Counted from the stretch's first letter, positions 1-7,814 are shown. The stretch: DNA of 15,418 bases from an uncultured Ruminococcus sp. (GCA_945632055.1 CALZCU010000002.1:1-15418), one strand, 5' to 3'. The notes: generated by a model not told the origin, from the letters alone. Translations and numbers: made by a program.

Positions 1-19
1 AAAAGTTCATCTCCACCCC

Positions 20-67
20 TCAGTCATTTTGCAAGCAAAATGACAGCTCCCCTCGCAAAAGGGGAGC
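20..67. repeat. Intergenic double-hairpin repeat element
   Basis: Two perfect inverted repeats lie next to each other. The first has 10-bp arms at 23-32 and 35-44 with a 2-base loop. The second has 8-bp arms at 46-53 and 60-67 with a 6-base loop. The arrangement, with a gctcccct/aggggagc second hairpin, resembles short palindromic repeats scattered between genes in many gut Firmicutes; that family resemblance is recalled, not tested here. No coding potential is seen. It could be a small non-autonomous mobile element or a processed RNA hairpin; its left part may extend beyond the window. Confidence 0.6.
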
Positions 68-139
68 CTTGGATGTAATAGCAAAGTATTGTTATTATTA
101 ATCTTATATTTGCTGACTATCTGAGTTTTCTACAGACTG

Positions 140-180
140 AAATGCCGCAGTTGCCAAAAACAACTGCGGCATTTTGTGTT
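140..180. terminator. Long hairpin, probable bidirectional terminator
   Basis: A perfect 14-bp inverted repeat (140-153 with 161-174) encloses a 7-base loop. It sits 16 bases beyond the stop codon of the minus-strand beta-helix gene, where a terminator for that transcript is expected. The T-rich tail (171-180) is better on the plus strand than on the minus strand, so it may also end a plus-strand transcript entering from the left of the window. Confidence 0.6.
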
Positions 181-190
181 TCCTTAACAA

Positions 191-862
191 TCAGATTTTG
201 TCTGCAATCTCGCCAAGGCGCTTATAGATGCTGTTTTCGGGAACATAGCCTCTGACAAACGAAAGCGGATATACATTTGTGTTTCTGCCGACAACAGATC
301 CGGGATTCAGCACGCTGTTACAGCCGACCTCAACAAAGTCGCCGAGCATTGCGCCGAACTTTTTGACATCGGTTTCAACCCTTTCTCCGTCGCACAGAAC
401 GGTGACAAGGCTCTTGTCGCTCTTGAGGTTTGATGTGATGGTGCCTGCGCCCGTATGAGCCTTATAGCCGAGGATACTGTCGCCGATATAATTGTAGTGC
501 GGCACCTGAACTCCGTCAAACAGAATGGAGTTTTTAAGCTCCGTTGAGTTGCCGACAACAGCTCCCTTGCCCACAATTGCACTTCCCCTTATGAAAGCAC
601 AGTGGCGGATTTCAGCGTCCTCGCAGACAATCAGCGGGCCGCCGAGATAAGCCGAAGGAAAGACTGTTGCGCTCTTTGCAACCCAGATGTTCTCTCCCCT
701 CTGCTCGTAGATTTCAGGGTCGAGAGTTTTGCCCAACTCAATGATAAAATCCTTGATTTTCGGCAAAGCCTCCCACGGAAATTCCACGCTCTCAAGCAGG
801 GGCTTTGCTATAGTCCTGCTGTAGTCAAAAAGGTTTTTTGCAAGTAGATTTTCGTTAGTCAT
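191..862 (-). CDS. Left-handed beta-helix protein, GlmU C-terminal-like putative acyltransferase
   Basis: A 223-residue protein. Residues 1-55 are a helical N-terminal region. Residues about 60-210 carry imperfect hexapeptide repeats (I/V/L-G-x-x-x-x pattern, such as AIVGKGAVVGNS and SVLNPGSVVGRNTNV) that build a left-handed beta-helix. The GAGTITSN stretch near 138-145 resembles the acetyltransferase domain of GlmU. The nucleotidyltransferase domain of real GlmU is absent, so database labels such as UDP-GlcNAc pyrophosphorylase would mislead. The substrate is unknown; acyl or nucleotide-sugar metabolism is plausible. The ATG at 862 has an AGGAGAG ribosome site six bases upstream. It lies 41 bases after the small upstream gene and is probably the last gene of the minus-strand run, followed by the hairpin at 140-174. 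Confidence 0.85.
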   Translation of the reverse strand: MTNENLLAKNLFDYSRTIAKPLLESVEFPWEALPKIKDFIIELGKTLDPEIYEQRGENIWVAKSATVFPSAYLGGPLIVCEDAEIRHCAFIRGSAIVGKGAVVGNSTELKNSILFDGVQVPHYNYIGDSILGYKAHTGAGTITSNLKSDKSLVTVLCDGERVETDVKKFGAMLGDFVEVGCNSVLNPGSVVGRNTNVYPLSFVRGYVPENSIYKRLGEIADKI

Positions 863-903
863 TTTATTCTCTCCTATCCTATTTTCACATTAAATTCAAT
901 ATA

Positions 904-1134
904 CTAAATCTCAATAAAAAACAGCCAATATCCGTTTGCGTCCTTTCCTGCAACAAACTCCACGGAACAGCTTTCATACTTTGAAAAAACATAGGATTTG
1001 CCGTTTTGCGGATTTATAACAGTCGCACAGCCACCTGTGTGCTTCCACTTTTCAGAAAAAACATTAAAGCCCTTAATAATAAAGCTGTCCTTAGAGGTTT
1101 TTCCGATAAATCTGTAATTATTAGCCATTGTCAT
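904..1134 (-). CDS. Small hypothetical protein (76 aa)
   Basis: A 76-residue protein of no recognised family. It has no signal peptide or membrane segment. It is rich in aromatic residues (KGFNVFSEKW, NGYWLFFIEI) and looks like a small beta-rich soluble domain. The ATG at 1134 lies inside the last codons of the phosphatase gene, a 14-base overlap typical of translational coupling, with GGAAG about five bases upstream. A second in-frame ATG at 1128 is possible. The same-strand overlap and ribosome site favour a real gene over a chance frame. A role connected with the phosphatase or the downstream beta-helix protein is only a guess from position. Confidence 0.6.
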   Translation of the reverse strand: MTMANNYRFIGKTSKDSFIIKGFNVFSEKWKHTGGCATVINPQNGKSYVFSKYESCSVEFVAGKDANGYWLFFIEI

Positions 1135-1711
1135 CAGTACTTCCTTTGTATTTTAAATCGCCCAACAGCTTTCTGTCCAAGCCTGTCTTTCTGAAGATGA
1201 AAGCCACAACAAAAGCGCAGATAACGCCGAGCAGGATTCCCGTCAGAACATCGGACGGAAAATGAACATAGTTATACAGCCTTGAAAACGCAATCAGCAC
1301 TGCAACTGCAAGTGCAGGTATTCCGAAGCGTTTATCACGCATCAGAAGCACCGTTGCCGCCGCAAAGGAAGAACAGCTGTGTCCCGACGGAAAGCTGTAG
1401 CCGTGCGGAGGTGCAACAAACGGCTGAATTGCAGGATTTTCAACAAACGGCCTTGGACGGGCAACAAAATGCTTGAGTCCCAATTCGCCAATCAAATAGC
1501 CGAGAATCACTGCGCTGAGAACCATTGCGCCTGTTGCTCTTGTTTTGCGGAAGCACATCAGAATTACGGCTGTAATAATCCATATGCCGCCTACCTCGCC
1601 GATATAGCTGAAAAATGCCATAATGTAATCAAGGAACACACACTTAAATGTGCTCTGTATAAAATCAAGTATTGAAAAATCGATTGCGTAAAGCATTTCC
1701 AAAAAAGACAA
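1121..1711 (-). CDS. PAP2-family membrane phosphatase
   Basis: An integral membrane phosphatase of the PAP2 / type 2 phosphatidic acid phosphatase superfamily, which removes phosphate from lipid phosphates such as undecaprenyl pyrophosphate or phosphatidylglycerophosphate. All three active-site motifs are visible: K-x6-RP (KHFVARPRP), PSGH (SFPSGHS) and SR-x5-H-x3-D (SRLYNYVHFPSD). About five or six hydrophobic segments surround them. Start choice: the longest frame opens with TTG at 1717, but the GAGGTG ribosome site (1719-1724) is only one base from it. The next in-frame TTG at 1711 is seven bases away and fits better (196 residues). The first ATG is at 1696. The exact substrate cannot be told; BcrC-like undecaprenyl pyrophosphate phosphatase is one option. 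It overlaps the small gene downstream. Confidence 0.88.
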   Translation of the reverse strand: MSFLEMLYAIDFSILDFIQSTFKCVFLDYIMAFFSYIGEVGGIWIITAVILMCFRKTRATGAMVLSAVILGYLIGELGLKHFVARPRPFVENPAIQPFVAPPHGYSFPSGHSCSSFAAATVLLMRDKRFGIPALAVAVLIAFSRLYNYVHFPSDVLTGILLGVICAFVVAFIFRKTGLDRKLLGDLKYKGSTDDNG

Positions 1712-1731
1712 TACCAAGCACCTCTATTCAT

Positions 1732-1760
1732 ATATTATCAGATTGTATCAGTTTTTTCAA
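1732..1760 (-). promoter_or_regulatory. Putative promoter for the phosphatase gene
   Basis: Read on the minus strand, TTGAAA (1755-1760) and TAATAT (1732-1737) are separated by 17 bases, with TGA just before the -10 (extended -10). It lies in the 60-base gap between hflX and the phosphatase. The predicted start would put the ribosome site almost at the 5' end of the RNA, which is tight. Read-through from hflX is the alternative. Confidence 0.35.
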
Positions 1761-1777
1761 TGAGTACGCTGAAATTA

Positions 1778-3025
1778 TTATTTCTCAAACTGCCGCAGTT
1801 TTGCATAAAGAGCTTCGTCCACAACAGCCTCAACCTCAACTCCGTCAGACACATATTCCTCACAGATAAAAGTTCCCTTTGTGCGGATTTCATTTGCAAG
1901 TCCTGCATTTGTAAAGGGAATCAGGAGCTTTACCCGTTTCATTCTGACAGGCAGATTCTCATCAATTTTGTTCAGCAGTTCGTCTATTCCCGTACCGTAC
2001 TTTGCACTGATTCGCACATAGGAACGAAAATCCTGAGCAAGAACGCTCTCATCAAGCAAATCACACTTATTAAGAACCGTAATAATCGGGGTATCGCTGC
2101 AGCCGAGCGACTCGAGCAAGTCGGTAGTCACCTTCATATGCGTTCTCGCTTCCTCGCTTGACGCATCGCACACATTCAGAATGATGTCCGACTGCGCCGC
2201 CTCCTCAAGAGTTGAGCGAAATGCCTCTACCAGATGGTGAGGAAGTCTGCGCACAAGTCCAACCGTGTCGATAAGCATAACCGTAACTCCGCTTGGGAGC
2301 TTCAAGGCTCTTGATGTCGGGTCAAGCGTTGCAAACAGCTTGTCCTGTGCAAGCACTCCTGCGTCTGTCAGGTAATTCATCAGCGTTGACTTTCCTGCGT
2401 TGGTATAGCCTACGATTGCAACGGTGATTACACCGTCCTTCTCTCTCCTTTTGCGAAGCATACTGCGGTGCTTTTCAAGGTCGGCAAGCTCCTCCTTGAG
2501 CGTTTCCATTTTTCGCCTTATGTGCCGTTTGTCGGTTTCAAGCTTTGTTTCGCCCGGACCTCTCGTGCCGATACCGCCGCCGAGCCTTGACATTGCAATT
2601 CCCTTTCCCGTAAGCCTTGGGAGCATATATTTAAGCTGTGCAAGCTCAACCTGAAGCTTGCCCTCCTTTGAACGGGCTCTCTGTGCAAAAATATCAAGTA
2701 TCAGCGTTGTCCTGTCGATTACCCTGACATCGGTTTCCGCTTCAATATTTTTAATCTGCGTGGGTGAAAGCTCGCTGTCAACAACTATGAGGTCAATCTC
2801 CTGAGCCTTGCATATTTCGCTGATTTCATCAAGCTTTCCCGTTCCGACATAGGTTGCCGTTTCAACCCTGCTCAGGTTTTGCGTTACGGAAAGCACAGGC
2901 TCTGCTCCTGCGCTTTTTACAAGCTCAAACAGCTCGTCAAGCGAAGCCTGAGCGTCATACTCGCCTGTATCAACACTGACAAGCAGGGCTCTTGTAATCT
3001 TTTCTTCATTGCTTTTAAGTTCCAT
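1778..3025 (-). CDS. hflX: GTPase HflX
   Basis: HflX is a ribosome-associated GTPase of the OBG-HflX group that binds 50S subunits and, in studied bacteria, splits stalled or hibernating 70S ribosomes, notably after heat stress. The 415-residue protein has the N-terminal HflX domain (about 10-195), including the glycine-rich GGGIGTRGPGETKLE segment at 149-163 and a coiled stretch at 165-195. The G domain follows, with P-loop GYTNAGKST (206-214), switch I TLDPT (233-237), DTVG (253-256), NKCD (319-322) and SAK (340-342). A short C-terminal domain follows 360. All motifs are intact and the length is normal. The ATG at 3025 is preceded by AAAGGA at a good distance. It is divergent from nadB and heads the minus-strand gene run. 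Confidence 0.97.
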   Translation of the reverse strand: MELKSNEEKITRALLVSVDTGEYDAQASLDELFELVKSAGAEPVLSVTQNLSRVETATYVGTGKLDEISEICKAQEIDLIVVDSELSPTQIKNIEAETDVRVIDRTTLILDIFAQRARSKEGKLQVELAQLKYMLPRLTGKGIAMSRLGGGIGTRGPGETKLETDKRHIRRKMETLKEELADLEKHRSMLRKRREKDGVITVAIVGYTNAGKSTLMNYLTDAGVLAQDKLFATLDPTSRALKLPSGVTVMLIDTVGLVRRLPHHLVEAFRSTLEEAAQSDIILNVCDASSEEARTHMKVTTDLLESLGCSDTPIITVLNKCDLLDESVLAQDFRSYVRISAKYGTGIDELLNKIDENLPVRMKRVKLLIPFTNAGLANEIRTKGTFICEEYVSDGVEVEAVVDEALYAKLRQFEK

Positions 3026-3093
3026 ATTTTGTCCTTTATTTCACTTTTTATATTACTTTTTATTTTATTTTCGACTTTCAATTTTTGAAGCTC

Positions 3094-3122
3094 TTTACTA
3101 TTCTGTCAATTAGTAGTATAAT
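3094..3122 (+). promoter_or_regulatory. Putative sigma-A promoter of nadBC
   Basis: TTTACT (3094-3099) and a perfect TATAAT (3117-3122) are separated by 17 bases, about 43 bases before the nadB start. A second TATAAT occurs at 3130-3135 without a good -35. The nadB ribosome site is CGAGGT, seven to eight bases before the ATG. No clear NAD-responsive operator was recognised. Confidence 0.6.
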
Positions 3123-3164
3123 ATATAAGTATAATTTTGTAAACAACTTTCCGAGGTCTTTTAT

Positions 3165-4634
3165 ATGGATAATAAATATGATGTCATAATTGTCGGAACA
3201 GGTGCGGCAGGCTTGTATGCGGCTTTGAATTTTCCTGAGGATATCAGCGTTCTGCTTGTGTCAAAGCGTGAGCTTCCTCTGTCAAACAGCTCGCTTGCTC
3301 AAGGCGGAGTTGCCTGTGTGCTTGACACTATTCACGACAGCTACAAGCTCCACATCAACGACACCTTGATTGCAGGAAAATACAAGAACAACCTTTCCTC
3401 TGTGGAAAAGCTTGTTTCCGAGGGGCCTGCCGATGTTCTGAAAATCAAGGAGCTGGGCGTTGACTTTGATTTAAATCCCGACGGTACAATGTGCAAGACC
3501 CTTGAAGCCGGTCACAGCCGCCACAGAATCGTTCATCACAAGGACTCAACAGGCAAGGCTATTGTTGACAAGCTGATAGAAGTCGTTGCAGAGCTGCCCA
3601 ATGTTACTATCTGCGACAATGCCCTTGTATATGCAATTGATAAGGCGCTTAACGGCTTTTATATCAGTATTTTAAAGGACGGAAAAAGCTTTCATTACGG
3701 CTGTAGCTACTGCCTGCTTGCAACAGGCGGCATAGGCAGAGTCTATAAATACACCACAAATTCAGCAATCGCAACGGGCGACGGAATCGCCTTTGCCTAT
3801 ATGCTCGGCGCAAAAATCAGCCACCTTTCAAGAGTTCAGTTCCACCCCACTGCATTTGCCGCAGAAAAGGACAGGGAACGCTTTTTGATAAGCGAGGCTG
3901 TAAGAGGTGAGGGAGCTGTTCTGCTCAACTGCAACGGCGAACGCTTTGCCTTTGATTACGACAGCAGAGGAGAGCTTGCTCCGAGAGATGTTGTATCAGA
4001 CGCAATTATCAGGGAGTCAATCAAAACCAACAGCGAGAGCTTTTATCTTGACATAACGTACAAGCCTGCTGATTTTCTGAAACAGCGTTTCCCGATGATT
4101 TACGAGAGATGCCTTGAGGAGGGCGTTGACATTACCAAGGACAGGATTCCTGTTTTTCCATGCCAGCACTATCTGATGGGTGGAATAAATGTTGACCTAG
4201 ACGCAAAAACCTCGATTGACGGACTGTATGCCGCAGGAGAATGTTCGCACACAGGCGTTCACGGTGCAAACCGTCTGGCAAGTAATTCCTTGCTTGAGGC
4301 ACTTGTATTTTCACGCTCTGCTGCACAGGATATTACACGCAGGATAAAAAGCCACGGAAGAAAGCCGCTCGGAATTGAGCCTGCCTACAAGCCTGTTGAA
4401 GGCAAGCCGATGCCGCAGGGCTGTCGCTCGCAGATAAGAGAAATATTGCAGGACACATATTTTGTAATTCCGAAGCCCGAAAAATACGAGGAAAGCTACA
4501 GACGGGTTGAGGAAATCCTTAATTCACTTTTCAGCGAGGATTATGAAATCACATCTGACCTCGTTGAAGCCAGAAGCACTGCAATTGTCGCAAGTATAAT
4601 TCTTGATGAAGTACGGGAGGGTATAAACCTATGA
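3165..4634 (+). CDS. nadB: L-aspartate oxidase
   Basis: This FAD enzyme oxidises L-aspartate to iminoaspartate, the first step of de novo NAD synthesis; in anaerobes fumarate can serve as acceptor. The N-terminal dinucleotide fold shows GxGxxG at 11-16. SLAQGGVA (43-50) and GHSRHRIVHH (116-125) follow. Residues matching the E. coli active site are visible: Glu114, His227 in QFHPTA, Arg274 in APRDVV and His335 in QHYLMGG. The FAD-binding end is at about 353-375 (GLYAAGECSHTGVHGANRLAS). At 489 residues it is shorter than the approximately 540 of E. coli: the helical C-terminal region is cut short and the usual SRGxHxRxDxP-like tail is missing. The stop overlaps the nadC start by four bases (ATGA), so the two genes are translationally coupled. 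Confidence 0.95.
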   Translation: MDNKYDVIIVGTGAAGLYAALNFPEDISVLLVSKRELPLSNSSLAQGGVACVLDTIHDSYKLHINDTLIAGKYKNNLSSVEKLVSEGPADVLKIKELGVDFDLNPDGTMCKTLEAGHSRHRIVHHKDSTGKAIVDKLIEVVAELPNVTICDNALVYAIDKALNGFYISILKDGKSFHYGCSYCLLATGGIGRVYKYTTNSAIATGDGIAFAYMLGAKISHLSRVQFHPTAFAAEKDRERFLISEAVRGEGAVLLNCNGERFAFDYDSRGELAPRDVVSDAIIRESIKTNSESFYLDITYKPADFLKQRFPMIYERCLEEGVDITKDRIPVFPCQHYLMGGINVDLDAKTSIDGLYAAGECSHTGVHGANRLASNSLLEALVFSRSAAQDITRRIKSHGRKPLGIEPAYKPVEGKPMPQGCRSQIREILQDTYFVIPKPEKYEESYRRVEEILNSLFSEDYEITSDLVEARSTAIVASIILDEVREGINL

Positions 4635-5473
4635 TTATTAACAGCATTTATGTTGACGAGCTTATTAAAAAAGCATTGCTTGAGGATATTAATTACCTCG
4701 ACACCACAACAGACTACCTCATTGATGAGAATCAGGAAAACAGCGCAAAATTCCTTGCAAAGAGCGACGGAGTTCTCTGCGGAATTGAAATTGCCCTGCG
4801 TGTGTTTGAGCTTTTACAGCCGACAGGCTTTGAAGCCAAGGTTTACAAAAAGGACGGCGACAAGCTCAGAAAGGGCGACATAATCGCAGAAATTCACGGA
4901 AAAACAAGAACGCTTTTAAAGGGAGAACGCACTGCGCTCAACCTCATTCAGCATATGAGCGGTGTTGCAACGGCAACTAACAAGGCTGTTGAAACAGTAA
5001 AGGGCACAAACGCTTCAATTGCAGACACAAGAAAAACTCTGCCGGGTATGCGCCCTCTGCAAAAGTATGCAGTAACAGTCGGCGGCGGCAGAAACCACCG
5101 CTACAATCTGTCTGATGCCGCAATGCTAAAGGACAACCACATTGACGCAGGCGGCGGAATCGCAAACGCAGTCGCAAAATTAAAAAGCAGGCTCGGTCAT
5201 ATGACAAAAATCGAGCTTGAGGTCAGAAACCTTGACGAATTACAGCAGGCGCTTGAAGCAGGCGTTGATGTAATTATGCTCGACAATATGAGTCCTGAGC
5301 TTATGAAGCAGGCTGTTGAGATCACAGACGGCAGAGCCTTGCTTGAAGCAAGCGGCGGAATTACTGACGAAACACTGCGTGAAATTGCCGAAACAGGCGT
5401 TGACATCATTTCTATGGGTGCGCTCACACACTCTGTTAAGGCATTTGATATTTCGCTTAAAATTTCCGACTGA
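4631..5473 (+). CDS. nadC: Nicotinate-nucleotide pyrophosphorylase (carboxylating)
   Basis: Quinolinate phosphoribosyltransferase converts quinolinate and PRPP to nicotinate mononucleotide, CO2 and pyrophosphate. The 280-residue protein has the normal family length and residues. The N-terminal sandwich domain runs to about 105. Then come ERTALNLIQHMSG (99-111), ADTRKTLPGMR (131-141), GGRNHRYNLSD (152-162), the lysine of MLKDNH (165-170), IELEVRN (194-200), DVIMLDN (213-219) and EASGGI (239-244), which together form the substrate and PRPP pocket of the alpha/beta barrel. The ATG at 4631 overlaps nadB, with GGGAGGG nine bases upstream. With nadB it gives two of the three quinolinate-pathway genes; nadA is not adjacent. 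Confidence 0.97.
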   Translation: MIINSIYVDELIKKALLEDINYLDTTTDYLIDENQENSAKFLAKSDGVLCGIEIALRVFELLQPTGFEAKVYKKDGDKLRKGDIIAEIHGKTRTLLKGERTALNLIQHMSGVATATNKAVETVKGTNASIADTRKTLPGMRPLQKYAVTVGGGRNHRYNLSDAAMLKDNHIDAGGGIANAVAKLKSRLGHMTKIELEVRNLDELQQALEAGVDVIMLDNMSPELMKQAVEITDGRALLEASGGITDETLREIAETGVDIISMGALTHSVKAFDISLKISD

Positions 5474-5571
5474 TATTTTATCAGCATAACAGCTTTTTTA
5501 TATTCTGTTCTGTGTTTTACACTGTATTGTGGAAAATAACAAATGCAGACAATTTTACGGCAATTATTTTG

Positions 5572-5600
5572 TTGACTTATCGGATAAAATGTGGTAAAGT
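5572..5600 (+). promoter_or_regulatory. Promoter of the glycogen debranching gene
   Basis: TTGACT (5572-5577) and TAAAGT (5595-5600) have a 17-base spacer and a TGG extended -10 element. Transcription should start near 5607, giving a leader of about 42 bases. nadC has no clear terminator in the 5474-5571 stretch, so some read-through from nadBC is possible. Confidence 0.6.
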
Positions 5601-5613
5601 TGGAATAATTGCT

Positions 5614-5631
5614 GTATGCCGTAGGGCATAC
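5614..5631 (+). promoter_or_regulatory. Leader hairpin directly before the glgX ribosome site
   Basis: A perfect 7-bp inverted repeat, GTATGCC (5614-5620) and GGCATAC (5625-5631), encloses a GTAG loop. It lies between the predicted transcription start and the GGGGAGG ribosome site (5635-5641). It could be a 5' mRNA-stabilising hairpin, a translational control element or a protein operator. Confidence 0.5.
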
Positions 5632-5648
5632 ATTGGGGAGGATAAAGA

Positions 5649-7736
5649 ATGTTAAGAGATTTAAAGCCGACCGACAGGGTATGCGGTTTTGATGTGCGGC
5701 CGGGTCATTATCTTGTTAACGGTGCAACACCGGTGCGTGGAGGAGTGAACTTTACTATAAGCTCCTTTTCGGCAACCTCTTGCACACTTCTGCTTTTTAA
5801 GCCGCTTGAGAAAAAACCATATGCAAGGATTCCGTTTCCCGAATCCTATAAAATCGGAAACACCTATTCTATGATTGTTTTCGGTCTGGAAATAAACGAA
5901 TTTGAATATGCCTATTCCTTTGACGGACCTTATGATGAAAGCAAGGGCTTGATTTTTGACAAGGATAAATATATCCTCGATCCGTACGCAAAGGCTGTTA
6001 CGGGACAGAGCGGCTGGGGCAACAAGCAGGACCCCGAATGTACCTACAAGGCAAGGGTTGTTTCAAACGATTACGACTGGGGAAATTTCAAAAAACAGAC
6101 TCTCCCCTTTGAAGAGCTTATTATTTATGAATTGCATGTAAGAGGCTTTACACAGGACAAGTCCTCGGGTGTTGAAAACCCCGGCACATTTGCAGGCATA
6201 AGAGAAAAAATACCCTACCTCAAGGAGCTTGGCGTAAATGCTGTTGAGCTTATGCCTATTTTTGAGTTTGACGAAATGGGCGCTTCGAGAACCTTTAACG
6301 GTGAAAAGCTCTTTGACTATTGGGGCTACAACACCGTCGGCTTCTTTGCGCCTAACACAAGCTACGAGTCCGACCACGAGCATAACTGCGAGGGCAGGGA
6401 GCTTAAAGGTCTGATTCGTGAGCTTCAGGAAAACGGTATTGAGGTTATTTTAGATGTCGTATTCAACCACACCGCCGAGGGCAACGAGCTTGGTCCGTTC
6501 TTCTCGTTCAAGGGAATCGACAACAACATCTACTATATGCTCACTCCTAACGGAAAATATTACAACTTCAGCGGCTGCGGAAATGTTCTCAACTGCAACC
6601 ACCCGATTGTTCAGCAGTTCATTCTCAACTGTCTGAGATATTGGGTTGCTCAGTACAGAGTTGACGGCTTCCGCTTTGACCTTGCTTCAATTCTCGGACG
6701 AAACGAGGACGGCTCTCCTATGGACAAGCCTCCGCTTCTAAAGAGCCTTGCCTTTGACCCTGTTCTTAGCAATGTCAAGCTGATTGCTGAAGCATGGGAC
6801 GCAGGCGGACTTTATCAGGTCGGAAGTTTCCCCTCATGGAACCGCTGGGCTGAGTGGAACGGAAAATACCGTGACGATATGCGCCGCTTCCTTAAGGGTG
6901 ACGGTCATCTTGCCTGGGACGCCGCACACAGGCTGACAGGCTCAAAGGATTTATATGACCCTACCTACAGAGGCAACAATGCTTCGGTAAACTTCATCAC
7001 CTGCCATGACGGCTTCACGCTCTATGATATGTACTCCTACAACGAGAAGCACAACTATCAGAACGGCTGGAACAACACCGACGGCGCAAACGACAACAAC
7101 AGCTGGAACTGCGGTGCAGAGGGTGAAACCAATGACAGCGCAGTCAACGAGCTTCGCCGCAAAATGTGCAAAAATGCCTTTGCTACGCTGATGTGCAGCC
7201 GAGGTGCGGCGCTCTTCCTTGCAGGCGACGAATTCTGCAACACCCAATTCGGCAACAACAACGCATACTGTCAGGACAATATTGTTTCGTGGCTCGATTG
7301 GAGCAGACAGAATCAGTACAGAGATGTGTTTGAGTTTTTCAAATATATGATTTCGTTTCGCAAGCGTTTTCATGTAATCACCGCCAACAGACGAGAAGCT
7401 ACCTGTAGTTTTCCTCCCGAAAGTATACATTCCTGTATACCCTGGAACACTGATTTTGACGGAAACACAAGAATGATAGGCGTTATGTACGCAGGTGCAG
7501 ACAAAAACAATCCTGCGCTTGACGAGATTGTGTACTTCGGAATCAACGCATATTGGGAAGATGTTAATGTTGAACTGCCTGCGCTTCCGACAGGCTATGT
7601 GTGGAAGCTGTATGTTGACACAGGCAGAAGCAAGAACGATGTGATTGTTGAGGACAGAAACATTCTGCTCCGTGAACGCTGTATCACAATGCACGGAAGA
7701 ACAGTTATTGCCGCTGTTGCTCACAAGCTGTATTAA
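5649..7736 (+). CDS. glgX: Glycogen debranching enzyme, GlgX / isoamylase type (GH13)
   Basis: This enzyme hydrolyses alpha-1,6 branch linkages of glycogen or related glucans in the cytoplasm; no signal peptide is present. The 695-residue protein begins with a CBM48-type beta-sandwich (about 12-125), then a GH13 barrel. Conserved regions are YWGYN (224-228), DVVFNH (269-274), GFRFDLAS (340-347) with nucleophile Asp344, EAWD with acid/base Glu381, and TCHDGF (451-456) with His453 and Asp454 stabilising the transition state. A C-terminal beta domain starts near 610. Length and motifs fit subfamily GH13_11. Isoamylase or TreX-like activity cannot be separated from GlgX by reading alone. It is flanked by its own promoter and terminator and has no other glg genes beside it. 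A GGGGAGG ribosome site supports the ATG at 5649. Confidence 0.93.
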   Translation: MLRDLKPTDRVCGFDVRPGHYLVNGATPVRGGVNFTISSFSATSCTLLLFKPLEKKPYARIPFPESYKIGNTYSMIVFGLEINEFEYAYSFDGPYDESKGLIFDKDKYILDPYAKAVTGQSGWGNKQDPECTYKARVVSNDYDWGNFKKQTLPFEELIIYELHVRGFTQDKSSGVENPGTFAGIREKIPYLKELGVNAVELMPIFEFDEMGASRTFNGEKLFDYWGYNTVGFFAPNTSYESDHEHNCEGRELKGLIRELQENGIEVILDVVFNHTAEGNELGPFFSFKGIDNNIYYMLTPNGKYYNFSGCGNVLNCNHPIVQQFILNCLRYWVAQYRVDGFRFDLASILGRNEDGSPMDKPPLLKSLAFDPVLSNVKLIAEAWDAGGLYQVGSFPSWNRWAEWNGKYRDDMRRFLKGDGHLAWDAAHRLTGSKDLYDPTYRGNNASVNFITCHDGFTLYDMYSYNEKHNYQNGWNNTDGANDNNSWNCGAEGETNDSAVNELRRKMCKNAFATLMCSRGAALFLAGDEFCNTQFGNNNAYCQDNIVSWLDWSRQNQYRDVFEFFKYMISFRKRFHVITANRREATCSFPPESIHSCIPWNTDFDGNTRMIGVMYAGADKNNPALDEIVYFGINAYWEDVNVELPALPTGYVWKLYVDTGRSKNDVIVEDRNILLRERCITMHGRTVIAAVAHKLY

Positions 7737-7749
7737 TAAAATAAAAATT

Positions 7750-7800
7750 AAACTAACAGCAGACTTCGCAAAATCTGAAGCCTGCTGTTTTTTTAGTTTA
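7750..7800 (+). terminator. Intrinsic terminator between convergent genes
   Basis: Arms AACAGCAG (7755-7762) and CTGCTGTT (7782-7789), extended inward by CTTC/GAAG after one mismatch, are followed by a run of seven T (7788-7794). Flanking AAACT and AGTTT could lengthen the stem. It follows the glgX stop. The converging gene ends at 7815, so the same hairpin may also work on the minus strand, where the T tract is weaker. Confidence 0.85.
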
Positions 7801-7814
7801 TGCTGATATTTGTA

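Noticed and set aside
5474..5571. Terminator after nadC
   Set aside because: T-rich stretches are present but no stable stem precedes them.
6951..7724. A 257-residue minus-strand frame antisense to glgX
   Set aside because: It lies entirely opposite a GH13 gene with intact catalytic motifs. Its cysteine- and valine-rich repetitive composition is typical of a mirrored frame, and no ribosome site was found.
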